Below are positions 12,691 through 23,800 of a stretch of 64,000 nt of DNA, in pieces. Source of the stretch: Coxiella endosymbiont of Amblyomma nuttalli (lineage in GTDB: Bacteria; Pseudomonadota; Gammaproteobacteria; Coxiellales; Coxiellaceae). The DNA lies in the NCBI RefSeq assembly GCF_018107685.1, contig NZ_CP064834.1:806001-870000 (forward strand), given 5' to 3'. Below the pieces are notes generated by a model, which made no database searches, was not told the DNA's origin, and was given only the letters and a program-made list of their open reading frames with translations. Positions within the stretch are counted from its first letter, which is position 1; every line of letters begins with the position of its first letter. The position numbers and the translations under genes were made by a program.

Positions 12691-13956
12691 TCAATTACTT
12701 TTGCCCCACTTTGCGAGGGGCTTTTCATTTTCATAAATAAATAACGGTGATGAAACTTGATCAATAACTCCTGCGTCAATGATTACTTTTTTCAACCCCG
12801 TTACAGTGGGAAGCTCATACATTAAATCCAACAGCGTGTGCTCCACAATTGAACGCAGTCCACGTGCACCCGTTTTTCTTTGGATAGCTCGTTTTGCGAT
12901 TTGTCGTAACGCATCTTCGCGAAACTTAATTTCCACTCCTTCCAATTCGAATAATTTATGGTATTGTTTGGCTAACGCATTTTTAGGTTCGGTTAATATA
13001 CGTACTAGAGCGTTTTCGTCTAATTCTTCTAATGTTGAAATCACAGGCAAACGTCCCACAAATTCGGGAATGAGGCCATACCTGATTAAATCTTCTGGTT
13101 CCGTTCGTCTAATTAATTCAGAAGCACTCGTAGAATCCTCCTGGGAGCGGACTTGTGCTGCAAAACCAATTCCACTTTTATCCGTTCGACGCTGAATGAT
13201 TTTATATAAATCAGCAAATGCACCACCACAAATAAATAGAATATCCGAAGTATCCACTTGTAGATATTCCTGTTGCGGATGTTTGCGACCTCCTTGAGGT
13301 GGGATTGACGCCACAGTACCTTCGATAAGTTTCAACAAAGCTTGTTGCACACCTTCACCTGATACATCTCTGGTTAATGACGGGCTATCCGTCTTACGGG
13401 CAATTTTATCAATTTCATCGATGTAAATGATACCTGTTTTTGCTTTTTCTACATCGTAATTGCATTTTTGTAATAATTTTTGAACAATATTTTCAACGTC
13501 TTCGCCTACATATCCCGCTTCAGTCAAAGTAGTAGCATCCGCCATAGCAAAAGGTACATTTAATATTCTTGCTAACGTCTGTGCTAGCAAAGTTTTCCCG
13601 GAACCAGTTGGGCCAATTAACAAAATATTACTTTTACTAACCTCGACGTCGTTATTAATCTTAATTTGGCTGCTGAGTCGCTTATAATGATTATAAACTG
13701 CTACTGAAAGAACTTTTTTCGCAAAATCCTGGCCAATGACGTATTGATTTAACATCCAATGAATTTCTGGAGGTGTTGATATTTTTTTTCGAGTTTCGAT
13801 CGTTTGAGCAATTTCTTCTTCACGAATAATATCATTACACAAATCTACACACTCATTACACACAAAAACTGCGGGACCTGCAATTAATTTACGAACCTGA
13901 TGTTGGCTTTTCCCACAGAACGAACAATGCAAAATTTGTGGTTTTTCAGCGCTCAT
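12691..13956 (-). CDS. clpX: ClpX, unfoldase subunit of ClpXP
   Basis: AAA+ ATPase that recognises tagged substrates, unfolds them and feeds them into ClpP. The N-terminal zinc-binding domain has its four Cys in CSFCGK and CNECVDLC (residues about 11-38). Walker A is [15 protein letters not shown], Walker B is [11 protein letters not shown], and the sensor region GARGLRS is near the C-terminus. The length of 421 residues is typical. A strong GGAGG site lies just before the ATG. clpP is 59 bases upstream and lon 13 bases downstream, all on the minus strand. Confidence 0.98.
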   Translation of the reverse strand: MSAEKPQILHCSFCGKSQHQVRKLIAGPAVFVCNECVDLCNDIIREEEIAQTIETRKKISTPPEIHWMLNQYVIGQDFAKKVLSVAVYNHYKRLSSQIKINNDVEVSKSNILLIGPTGSGKTLLAQTLARILNVPFAMADATTLTEAGYVGEDVENIVQKLLQKCNYDVEKAKTGIIYIDEIDKIARKTDSPSLTRDVSGEGVQQALLKLIEGTVASIPPQGGRKHPQQEYLQVDTSDILFICGGAFADLYKIIQRRTDKSGIGFAAQVRSQEDSTSASELIRRTEPEDLIRYGLIPEFVGRLPVISTLEELDENALVRILTEPKNALAKQYHKLFELEGVEIKFREDALRQIAKRAIQRKTGARGLRSIVEHTLLDLMYELPTVTGLKKVIIDAGVIDQVSSPLFIYENEKPLAKWGKSN

Positions 13957-14015
13957 TCAACCCTCCAACTACCACTTGTATTATTTATTGGGATTATTTT
14001 TACTTATTTCAACAC

Positions 14016-14603
14016 TTACGACCGTTCTACAAATATAGAATCAATTAATCCATAATCTCGGGCTTCTTCTGGTGTTAAAAAATAATCTCGATTGGTATCT
14101 CTCTCGATTTGTTCAATCGTTTTTCTTGTGTGCTTAGATAGGATTCGGTTCAATTGCTCACTCACACGTTTAGTCTGCTTAGCATGAATTTGTATATCCG
14201 TTCCTTGCCCTTGATAACCACCCAATATCTGATGAATCATGATAGAAGCATGAGGAAGACAATGTCGTTTTCCCTTGGTTCCACCAGCTAATAATATCGC
14301 TCCTGCACTAGCCGCCTGACCGAAACACAAGGTACGCACATCTGGCCTAATAAATTGCATGGTATCGTAAATAGCCATTGCTGATGTTACCACCCCACCA
14401 GGTGAATTTATATATAAGTTAATGTCTTTGTTAGGATTTTCTGACTCTAGAAACAATATCTGCGCGATAGCTAAATTAGCCATACGATCTTCTACTTGAC
14501 CAACGAGAAAGACAATCCGATCCTTTAAAAGACGAGAATAAATATCATAAGCTCGTTCACCTCGTGATGTCTGTTCAACTACCATAGGAACTAGAATACT
14601 CAT
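14016..14603 (-). CDS. clpP: ClpP protease subunit
   Basis: Tetradecameric serine protease chamber that works with ClpX. The catalytic triad is complete: Ser99 in [11 protein letters not shown], His124 in HASIMIHQ and Asp173 in [11 protein letters not shown]. The 195-residue length is standard. The gene normally preceding it, trigger factor (tig), is ruined here (14650-15660), so clpP must rely on its own upstream signals, which I could not identify with certainty. Confidence 0.97.
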   Translation of the reverse strand: MSILVPMVVEQTSRGERAYDIYSRLLKDRIVFLVGQVEDRMANLAIAQILFLESENPNKDINLYINSPGGVVTSAMAIYDTMQFIRPDVRTLCFGQAASAGAILLAGGTKGKRHCLPHASIMIHQILGGYQGQGTDIQIHAKQTKRVSEQLNRILSKHTRKTIEQIERDTNRDYFLTPEEARDYGLIDSIFVERS

Positions 14604-14656
14604 TAGTTAGTATACCTTTATATTGTTTTTTTGAACTGTTTCTTAAATAGAGAAAC

Positions 14657-14689
14657 GCTTTATCTTTGGCTTCGAGGCTTTATCTTTGG
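14657..14689. repeat. 13-bp direct repeat, 20-bp period
   Basis: gctttatctttgg occurs at 14657-14669 and 14677-14689, a partly diverged tandem duplication upstream of clpP. Confidence 0.7.
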
Positions 14690-15236
14690 TTTTAATTCAG
14701 CTTAAAATCATTACCACTGCTTAATCTTTGAATAACCAATCAAGATATTCGCGCTAGTAACTCTTTTTATTTTACATAATAGCAGAAAATTTTCTCTTTT
14801 TGCTCACGCTAAGTTCTTAATATTTCAATTTACACTCACACCCAAACTCCATCAAAATCTGTTTTAATTTTATGTTCTTTAATTGCTTTAGCCAATACTC
14901 CAGCCAACAATAATCTTAAGATGACTTTTGAAATGACTCGATTTTTCTACAATACTCAGTTCTATAATGCTCAACAAAGCTCGTGGGATAATCCTATTTT
15001 TATATCTTAAGGCTTTCTGATGTATATGGCAATTTTCTGACACATTACTTGCCAAAAATAATTAGTTTCAAAATTTTATATCTAAAACATCAATAGCTTT
15101 AATAAAATTGGATTCTGTCAGTTTATCCAGCAGACATTATGGACATTAATAAACATAAAATTTTCAATTTATCCTTTATTTTACCCTTTACCATCCGATG
15201 GTTTTTCATTGTTGTAGTGTGCACGTATGTTTATCT

Positions 15237-15298
15237 ATTGATTGCGAAGGCTTATGATATAGAGAATATTGATTGCGAAGGCTTATGATATAGAGAAC
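15237..15298. repeat. 31-bp tandem duplication
   Basis: Two adjacent 31-bp copies (15237-15267 and 15268-15298) beginning attgattgcgaaggcttatg, identical except for the last base. It is the longest duplication found in the window and lies inside the tig remnant. Confidence 0.92.
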
Positions 15299-15835
15299 TT
15301 TTTCTCTGCACAGAGACAAAGTGCCTAAAGCTACTTGGTTAAGACTATCCAGTTGCACTTCTTTTCATTCATCATGCTTGTTACACAGCATCAAAAGCAT
15401 CTCATCAATATCTTTATCAGCGTAACATCGTACTCTAAGCACTCGATAATCTCATTTTTAGTCGAGTGAAGTTTTTAGTACACAGATAATCGCGCAATCA
15501 ACACAACATATTCGATGGGTTTTACATCGATTTTACTCTCAATCTGCGACACTCCAGTGATTTACAACAGCCTCAATACTTTCCCGGATTAGCTTGGCTA
15601 CTAAATAATCCCAACACCAACCATATAGACTTTCCATAAGATCATTCAACACCTTTCAAGTACCAATTCTAGTAGTTTTGTGCTATAACACCTAGTTTAG
15701 CGATTTTTCCATCTAGGTCAGATAGTTCTCTCCATCTCGTCTTACAACCTTGGTTTTCAGTTCTTGTCCTAATGTTCCTAATCTTTTCCATAGAAGATTT
15801 TCTTTGCTCTTTCTTTATCTTTATTCTTTCTATAA

Positions 15836-15917
<82 letters not shown>

Positions 15918-18868
15918 TGTCGTATCATAAACAATTAGATATGATAATAATCAATCCTCTTGAGCACTAATACTATATGTGACTCAATCGCTTATTTTGC
16001 TGGCCAGATTTAATACTATTGCTGCACTTCTCATCAGACTATCTTTAATTATCATATCAGAATTCTCTGTGCAACGAAGGCCATTTTTAACGCTTTTATT
16101 CTTGGCTTTGTCCATCAACCATCAACATTCCAAAATACTGCTTTTCTAGATGCACACACAGACAGCATTGCCCTCTCTCGTCTAGGTACCTACCTTAAAT
16201 GGAAATGAGTATCATCGAGACTAATATAGGATTGCATCAACACCATATCCATATTTATCTATCTCTAATATTTACACTTGTATTTCTTATTGATAAAAGT
16301 ATCTCCATCTCACTCGTGTCATTATAAATTTGTTATCCATTAGGCCAGTCTATTTGAGTGTTTTTGCAATGATAGAAGTAAGTGCAAGCAGTAGTATTAC
16401 TTTAATACTAATGCCCATCGTCTATTTTTCAGGCAACAAAAAAATAAGTTCTCGAATAATAGTCGATATTGCTGCTGTTCGGAAAATGGATTTGAAAAAA
16501 ATGGAGTAATTAATCAATTGTAGTCACCGAAAACCAGTTAACCAGCTAGCTAATAAATAGCACAAATATAATTCACACATTTTCAAACCGCACTAGTTGT
16601 AATGATCACGTCACCTGTTCTAATGCTAATACTGTTTTAATTACCTGTAGCTTGCAGAGACTTTGACACTCCAAAGTTTCAAAAAACTTTTTCACCCAGT
16701 TGAATGAGTTTTTCACATTTGTATTTGTATTTTGATCATCTATTCCGCTGCAAATAATCGTATACAAAATATTGCTATCTTAATAAAATACTTAATAGTG
16801 CTCAAATTACCAAAAATATTATAGATACGGTACTTGACCAACAATAGCAATAGCGTCGATTTACAGCAAACTTTAAAACTATCATGAGTCAATTAGTCAC
16901 CTAATTTATCATCAAATCGTAAATTTCAATTGATAATCACCATCCTATACTCCACCAATTAAATGAGATAGAACAATAGCATCAATAATAATAATAATTA
17001 AAATAATATAATTAAAATAGATCCAAGTGTAGGTGGTCTTATTCGAGGCTATTAGCCAGTATTACCTCACTTGGAACCTTGAAAATATAAAGCAACCTCC
17101 ATACAATTATGGAGAGAGTTGAAGATAACGCTTTAATTAGAATTATAACAACCTAACGAATATATCGAAATTGAGTCATATTTTTAGATACTATTATGGT
17201 TCCAAAATACTAAGGTATTGATTCAAGTAGAGTGTCATTTACTGATTAACTTTCGTCGTATTAATCTCCACAAACGCCGTACTCATACAACCTATTGAAG
17301 CAATCGCGATAATGCAAGGAGCAAACACACATATAATAGTGCCTCCTCTGTAATATCTACCACAAAATATCCATATCATGGTTATTTAATCACAGCTAGT
17401 TTCACGTGTTAATCATGACCGATAAAACATTGCAATTGATAACAGTCGCAGATTCCCTACTCGCAAATTCTCCTGAGAAAACCAAAAAATCAATCAGCAC
17501 TAACCTATTATTTGATAAGCACCAATTCCTTAAATGCATGTACAAACTCCTTCTCCTTAGCAAGAAGCAGGAGTTTATAAATAGTTTTTCTTTATTTCAC
17601 AATGAAATTTAATAGAAACTAAATGTTTTTAATCCTACAATTGCCATGTATTCCTAATAGATTAAGCTTAGGTTCTGCAAGTCTCGTGAAATTCAAACAT
17701 GATCGATTACTAACCGATAACATATTGATGTTATTCGAAAACAAGTTATTATCACACGATGTGAAAAGATTATATTAGCTAGCTAATATAAGCATACATT
17801 TTCTTAACACTAAGATTAGTTAGCTATTAGACTAACACGTCAACTCACCTAAGTAAGATGATTGTTCCTTGATAAAAACCTTAAAAAGATTTTCGTCTTT
17901 TTATATGAGAGCATCCTTTTCTTCTAAGTATCATAGTTGAGTATAGTTAGAACTAATATACCTAAAAATCAGTCATTTTTCCGTCACTTTTTTATTGTTT
18001 CTCTATTTACATTATCCAACACCTTGCAAAAATGATAATTTTTAATTTCACGATGTTTAATCAAACAAGCAATAAATCAGAAACTCAACATTCGTTACTC
18101 GACATAGATATACTTTTTTCTTTAATCAATTAGTTACGATATAGTATCAGTCTTTGAATTAATAACAATGGAAGGAGTCTATCAGTACAAAGCAAAAATA
18201 TTCTAAGATGCAAATTACTGACTTATATAGAAGCTAGTGAAATGAATGAAAATTACCACTAACATAAATTAGAGAAGTAGACGAAAATAAGGTATTACAT
18301 TCGTAATAGCTTTAATTCGTAGGTATTTGTGGTGGCTACAAAGAAAATAAAGCAGCTTGACACACATGTTATATTCACAGCAACAAATTTTTCTACCCGT
18401 AGTGTAAAAACAAGTGTGCAGCAATGTTAAATCGACATTAACAGTTAGGATATGCTTTTAACACTGTTAGTATAAAACATACAAAATAAATGATCACAAA
18501 TGTTTCACTTTACCCAGTGTTATGTATTGATGCCATTTATCCCAAGATTTACTCAGTGTTTCACCATATTTGCACTTTAACACATAATTTGATCCTACTA
18601 TTTGTACTCATTTGTAACCTAATTATTCTTATCTTTTCATTATGATACATTGATTATTTTGAAAAAATCTTAGGCTACATCATCATGAAGTTATATCAAA
18701 GATTTTGAGGAAACCAAATACATCAGACCTATTGTTGATGATAAAGAATGTTTCGCTATCAGAAACACTCTGGCTATTACTAGCTACTATCAAGTATACG
18801 AAACATAAATCGCTGGTCTTTCTGCTATATTCTTTTTGCTGTATTGTTTAAAGAATATATGTAAAGGC
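15918..18868. other. 3-kb decayed region
   Basis: No frame longer than about 70 codons and no recognisable protein family. The 17406-17612 + frame, 68 codons, matches nothing I know. AT-rich with stops in every frame, it is presumably several eroded genes between tRNA-Leu and the polyamine operon. Confidence 0.5.
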
Positions 18869-19777
18869 TTAGGTAAAAACATTCGATATAGAAGTTGTAA
18901 AAGCTAATGAGAGAATTTTATAGGCCAATTTCGCCGCTAAAAAATCGCAACTATGGAAATTCTGGATAGGTGCGAGTTCAGTAATATCAGCACCTACAAT
19001 AGTCCCCATCTTACTTGTTACTGTAATGATTTCCTGGACTTCATGCCAAAATAAACCATCTGGTTCAGGCGTTCCTGTTGCTGGCATTAGACTGGTATCA
19101 AATCCATCAACATCAAAAGTAAGATAAATTGGCCGATTTTTTAAATGAGAAGTCATTTCATGTACATTCCAGGACTTTTTATTTTTAGCCCAATAAATGT
19201 GAATACGATTACGATTCGCTTCAAAGAAAGAGATTTCTCCCATCGAAATGTTGCGAACACCTACTGAAACAACCTCAACATTAGGATGATCTAAACATCG
19301 TCTAATCACAGAAGCATGTGAATAATACTCGCCATGATACCCGTCACGTAAATCAGCATGTGCATCAAAATGTAAAATAGCTATATGCTCATACTTTTTA
19401 ACGAAAGGACGAATAGATCCTGCAGTGATAGAATGTTCTCCACCAAAAACAAAAGGAAATTTTTTATCATCGAGAACCCGTCCCACTAATGTTTCTAATT
19501 GTTTCAATGCTTGTGACACATCATTTTCAATTATTGGCTCTTCAAGCGTAACTACATTGATGTGATGATAAGGCTCACACCAAAGCGTCTCATCAAATAA
19601 TTCTAGTTCGTGAGAGGCCTGAATCATTGCCGCAGGCCCTTTAGCAGTTCCAGCACCATAACTGACAGAACGCTCAAGCCCAAAAGGAATAATTACTGCT
19701 TTCGCATGCTCATAACTCACCGAGTTTTCAAATTCGAGGCCCAAAAATGCTTCTTTAGAAGGTAGGCATTTCATCAT
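18869..19777 (-). CDS. speB: Agmatinase/arginase-family ureohydrolase
   Basis: Binuclear Mn2+ enzyme that hydrolyses a guanidino group to release urea; agmatine to putrescine is the usual SpeB reaction. Metal ligands are in GGEHS, in HFDAHADLRD, and in FDVDGFDTS. The TGTPEPDG loop typical of the family is present. Length is 302 residues (family about 305). Its ATG overlaps the stop of the deoxyhypusine-synthase-like gene by four bases (ATGA), so the two are coupled. Exact substrate is not certain: arginine, agmatine or an aminopropyl-agmatine are all possible within this family. Confidence 0.87.
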   Translation of the reverse strand: MMKCLPSKEAFLGLEFENSVSYEHAKAVIIPFGLERSVSYGAGTAKGPAAMIQASHELELFDETLWCEPYHHINVVTLEEPIIENDVSQALKQLETLVGRVLDDKKFPFVFGGEHSITAGSIRPFVKKYEHIAILHFDAHADLRDGYHGEYYSHASVIRRCLDHPNVEVVSVGVRNISMGEISFFEANRNRIHIYWAKNKKSWNVHEMTSHLKNRPIYLTFDVDGFDTSLMPATGTPEPDGLFWHEVQEIITVTSKMGTIVGADITELAPIQNFHSCDFLAAKLAYKILSLAFTTSISNVFT

Positions 19778-20829
19778 TCAGCTTTAAATAATTGTGTATA
19801 GTGCCGACGCGGACGACTTTTCCAATAGCCTCGATGATAAGCATCGCTTGCTAAAAGCGGCAATACGGAAGTGGCTTCGGCATAAACCATCTGTTCATCA
19901 GTAATATCTACTTTTCCCCAGGAACAAGCTTCTTTTAGCGTTGAACTAGAACACGCACCATCCCGCACGTCCGCGACGGTAATTTGGACAGCATATTTAT
20001 GTATATCAGCTTCTTTGCCGATCACTTCCGCACAAATGACAATATCTTGCACGAAGTTTTTGGGTACACCACCACCAATCATCAACAAACCCGTTGTGCC
20101 TGCTTTGATTTTAACATCTGTCAATTCGCGAAAATCACGAATCGCATCAATTGTCAAATGACGATCTGGATTTTCCACTTGATGTAATACTAATCCAAAA
20201 CCTGCTGAAGAGTCGGTAAAAGCGGGACAAAAAACTGGAATATCATACTCATACGCGAGTTGTACCAATGATTCTTCTTTTTTAGCATTGCCCTTTGTAA
20301 GATAAGCCCCCATCTCACGAATAAATTCTCGAGAACTGTAAGGACGTGGAGAAAGGCTATTAGCAATTTCGTAAATAGTACGATCACAGCGTTGCAAATC
20401 CTCTTCGTCAATATAGGTATCGTAAATGCGATCAATGTATAGCTCACGCAATTGTCGATCATCAAATGACGGAGTACCTTGATAATGCCGAAAACCCAAT
20501 GCTTCAAAAAAATCCATATCCACAATACTTGCACCTGTTGCAACGATAACATCCATCATGTTGTACTTCACCATATCTGCATAGAGTTTCATACAGCCAC
20601 CTGCCGATGATGATCCCGCAATCGTTAAAATAATACTGCATTCTTTGTCTTGAAGCATTTGATTAAAAATACGTGTAGCTCTCGCAAGATCACGCGATGT
20701 AAAGGACATATGAGCCATTGAATCGATCAAAGGACGTGCATCAAAGTGCGTGATATCAATGTGTTCAATAGCTTGTTGCAAAAGTTCTGATTTCAAGGAA
20801 GAAAATGTTGGCAAAGTTTGGCTTTTCAT
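19774..20829 (-). CDS. Deoxyhypusine synthase-like protein
   Basis: Member of the DHS/homospermidine synthase-like family, which transfers a 4-aminobutyl group from spermidine using NAD+. The catalytic Lys of DHS aligns with K306 in CSWGK. The NAD-binding stretches IAGSSSAGG and IVATGASIVD and the GGGVPKNFV loop are present. Bacteria lack eIF5A, so the true acceptor is probably a small amine rather than a protein. Flanked by ornithine decarboxylase (24 bases upstream) and agmatinase (4-base overlap downstream), it belongs to a polyamine operon; homospermidine or spermidine formation is the likely role. Intact at 351 residues. Confidence 0.85.
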   Translation of the reverse strand: MKSQTLPTFSSLKSELLQQAIEHIDITHFDARPLIDSMAHMSFTSRDLARATRIFNQMLQDKECSIILTIAGSSSAGGCMKLYADMVKYNMMDVIVATGASIVDMDFFEALGFRHYQGTPSFDDRQLRELYIDRIYDTYIDEEDLQRCDRTIYEIANSLSPRPYSSREFIREMGAYLTKGNAKKEESLVQLAYEYDIPVFCPAFTDSSAGFGLVLHQVENPDRHLTIDAIRDFRELTDVKIKAGTTGLLMIGGGVPKNFVQDIVICAEVIGKEADIHKYAVQITVADVRDGACSSSTLKEACSWGKVDITDEQMVYAEATSVLPLLASDAYHRGYWKSRPRRHYTQLFKAE

Positions 20830-20853
20830 CAGTGTTCCTTAGGGTTAGTGATT

Positions 20854-22047
20854 TTAGGCAGCAATAACTTCTAATGGCTCGTGTGTAATATAGTCATCGG
20901 AATACATCGTCATCAGTGGTTCATCTGCAACCATAATAACACCTTCTTTTTGTTTGAATCCGTTAAATTTGGTTGATAGTGTTCGACCATATGCTCCAAT
21001 TTGACCAATCTCAATGTAATCTCCTGCTTCTACGTCATTGGGCAAATAAAAAGGACCTTTCATATAGTCTAAAGAATCACATGTAGGACCATAAAAGCTG
21101 AAGGGTAAGAGATCTACTGTTGTCGTGGGATTATTAACTCGTACTAAATGAACTGGAAAAATAAAATGTGGAATTCCAGCATCAAAAAGACTACCGTAAG
21201 TACCATCATTAATATAAAGCATATTATCTTTTCTAAGCTCCACATTAACAATCACTGATGTACTCTCCGCTACCAATGAGCGTCCCGGCTCGCACAATAA
21301 TTGAATATGCGGGCGTTTCTGAACCACCTTAGCTAACTCGGCATGAATCGCATCAAAATAAACAGCTAACATGGGTGGGATCATTCCCGGATAAATTGAA
21401 GGAAATCCACCACCTACATTAAAAAATTCAATATCTACTTGTGCTTCGTTAATAACTTTATTTGCCATTCGAATCGCGATGCGATATGCATCTGGATGCA
21501 TACATTGCGAACCCACGTGAAATGTAACACCGAGTTTGTAAGATACTTTACGGACTTGTTTTAATAGTGCAGGAGCTTCGTGCAAATCAATGCCAAATTT
21601 TTCTGTAAGATTAAATTCGGCAAAAGCGTTAGGAATCGCTAACCGCAAATAAAGACAAAGATCTTTTGCGTTCTCGGTAGAACGTATAATTTTATCCAGT
21701 TCATCTACACAATCTAACGAAAAATGACGGACCCCGTACTTGAAATACGCTTCTCGAATCACACGAGGAGATTTTACGGGATGCATAAAATAAAGCTCAG
21801 CGCTCGAGGCATACTTTTTAATGACACGAATTTCTTCGTAAGATGCAACGTCAAACGCAGTAACGCCTTGTGTATGGACAGCCTGAATTATATGTTTTTC
21901 CGGATTAGTTTTGACAGGATACAAAACCTGCCCACTAAATTTAGTGCAAAAATAATCGACCGCGCGATTTAAAGCAGCTGGCCTAAAAGCAAAAACAGGC
22001 TCTATGGGCCTGCTCTCAGCAATGGAAGCGATAGTTTGAAATTTCAT
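20854..22047 (-). CDS. Ornithine/lysine decarboxylase, PLP fold type III
   Basis: Decarboxylates ornithine to putrescine, or lysine to cadaverine. It belongs to the alanine-racemase-fold group shared with eukaryotic ODC, not the large SpeC type. PLP binds Lys46 in YPVKTNPE. The glycine-rich phosphate site GGGFPS and CEPGRSLVAES are intact. The catalytic Cys323 lies in GPTCDSLD, with DGTYGSLFDAG before it. Length of 397 residues matches bacterial ODC of this type. It is the first gene of a three-gene minus-strand polyamine operon. The start ATG is preceded only by a weak gcagag site. Confidence 0.9.
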   Translation of the reverse strand: MKFQTIASIAESRPIEPVFAFRPAALNRAVDYFCTKFSGQVLYPVKTNPEKHIIQAVHTQGVTAFDVASYEEIRVIKKYASSAELYFMHPVKSPRVIREAYFKYGVRHFSLDCVDELDKIIRSTENAKDLCLYLRLAIPNAFAEFNLTEKFGIDLHEAPALLKQVRKVSYKLGVTFHVGSQCMHPDAYRIAIRMANKVINEAQVDIEFFNVGGGFPSIYPGMIPPMLAVYFDAIHAELAKVVQKRPHIQLLCEPGRSLVAESTSVIVNVELRKDNMLYINDGTYGSLFDAGIPHFIFPVHLVRVNNPTTTVDLLPFSFYGPTCDSLDYMKGPFYLPNDVEAGDYIEIGQIGAYGRTLSTKFNGFKQKEGVIMVADEPLMTMYSDDYITHEPLEVIAA

Positions 22048-23776
22048 CTCTGCATATAAAACCTATTCTGCCCTACTCTGGGAGTATAACTAATATTTTC
22101 GCCTATCAATATATCAGATCTAGTCCAATGTCAATTAAAAATATTATCCTTCCATCACATGTTATCTCCTCTATATCTCTACACCCTGATTTAGTTATGC
22201 AATCATCTTTATTTACTAATAAGAAAGATAGAACAATTTCGTTTGGTCCAGGTTCGTTAATAACTCATGAAATTATGGCGTATGTCATAAATTCTACACC
22301 AAAGAAAGCACGATAGTTCTAAACAGCATGATGAACTTTGCAAAAAAGATTTATAATGGCAAATTTGTTGCTAATCATCAACGGTGATCTTATCTATTTG
22401 GTACTCAAAATGAGCATCGATAATCTTGAGCCTAATTTAATAGATACGCTTATCAGCGTTACCATAAATAAAGTCGTAGTATTTCTAGCAAGTAGGAAAA
22501 ATTTCTCCGAAACAACAGCAGGATAAATGATATACATATTCCAACTACTTATCCTCCAAGCCTTAAGTGGTTCATGATCTTGAACGTCATTGATATAAAT
22601 GAATCGTTTCTCTACATCAAAGTAAATAAACATCTATGTAGACCATTAAATACAATATTGCATCAGCGAATTGTTTTTCTATAAGAACAAATCTTTCCCA
22701 CAAACTTTTATGATTTTTATTATTGATGCCAAAATTTTTGTTTTGATTACATTGTAGTATTTAACTGTTTATATATAGTATTTACACATCACGCTGCACT
22801 TGCTTGCTGCAAGCTATTGATGCTATCTTTATTATTCTTTATGTTTTGAACCATATGATAAAAGCGTTTGTATGGCATTAAAATGTTTTTTTCTCTATTC
22901 TGAGTATGCTATTCCCCGCATTATAACCTCATCATAAACTCAGTTTTTTAGGTTTAGAGTATTAGTGGTGATTATCTTTCAACGCAATTATTGCTAGTGA
23001 ATTTGTTTCCAGTTAAACGCAAATGCTTGAAAAGATGCTTGTTGGTATTACTAGTTTTTTCCATACAAGTGATTATGCAAATGATTGTTTAATCATTACC
23101 TTTAAAATTACTTTTGCTCATTTCTGCCTTGTTAATCATCCCTTTACCTTAATACTATTGTTTTGCACATCTTATTCGGTATCAACGTTATACCTGCTAT
23201 TTCGGTTTTTACCCTAGAACAAAATATTTAAGAAATATTAAATTTATTGCAAGTTTTAGTACTAATTTTTTGTGAATACTCTCGCATTAGGTCAAAATCT
23301 ATGGACTTTTTAGTCATCGTATGTTCTTAGATGCTTTACTGGATGTTCGGATTGCTCGAGATAAAAATAAATTTATTGATGTTAAAAAATTAATATCGTG
23401 ATTGCAGTGGAAACGAGAGAAATAGTTACTAGAAAAATTATCGCTAAATGCTTTTTTAGTCTTTATTTTATTAGTATCACAAGAATTATTAGGCTAATCT
23501 CTATAAACGAACATGAGTAAAATCTCTACCCAGGAAGATCATTTATCAAAATATTAATGAGTAGCGAGTAATATCAGAAATAGTTTATTTAAGAGTAATC
23601 TTCATGACAAGACAGATAATTTACTTTTTAATTCTATTTTAAATGCATTCATTATTGTTCGATTACATCACGATCAACTTCTTTAGTGTAATATATCCTA
23701 TTCGTTTTTTGATTGGTTAAATTATTATATTAGATCATTATACAATAAAACTTTTGTAACCGACTAGTAAAATAAT

Positions 23777-23800
23777 GATTGAATTTCATGAAATTCAATC
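23777..23800. repeat. 24-bp perfect palindrome
   Basis: GATTGAATTTCA followed directly by its exact reverse complement TGAAATTCAATC, with no spacer, then TTCTTT. As RNA it would make a short hairpin resembling an intrinsic terminator; as DNA it could be a dimeric-protein site. No gene abuts it. Confidence 0.7.

Larger units (their letters stand above)
14650..15660 (-). pseudogene. Trigger factor (tig) remnant
   Basis: On the minus strand between tRNA-Leu and clpP, where tig normally sits, shifted frames preserve trigger-factor-like pieces: KIDVKPIEYVV (compare the ...EIxLKPL... strand), then DKDIDEMLLMLCNKHDE, stop, KEV (compare the DxDIDxMLxxLRKQHAxWKEV helix), and later DKLTESNFIKAIDVL (compare the C-terminal LxxxNPxxVPxxLV region). 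Stops and frame changes separate them, and two short duplications (14657-14689, 15237-15298) interrupt the region. Tig is the ribosome-bound peptidyl-prolyl isomerase and chaperone. The order of the pieces on the strand agrees with Tig, and the endpoints are approximate. Confidence 0.62.
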
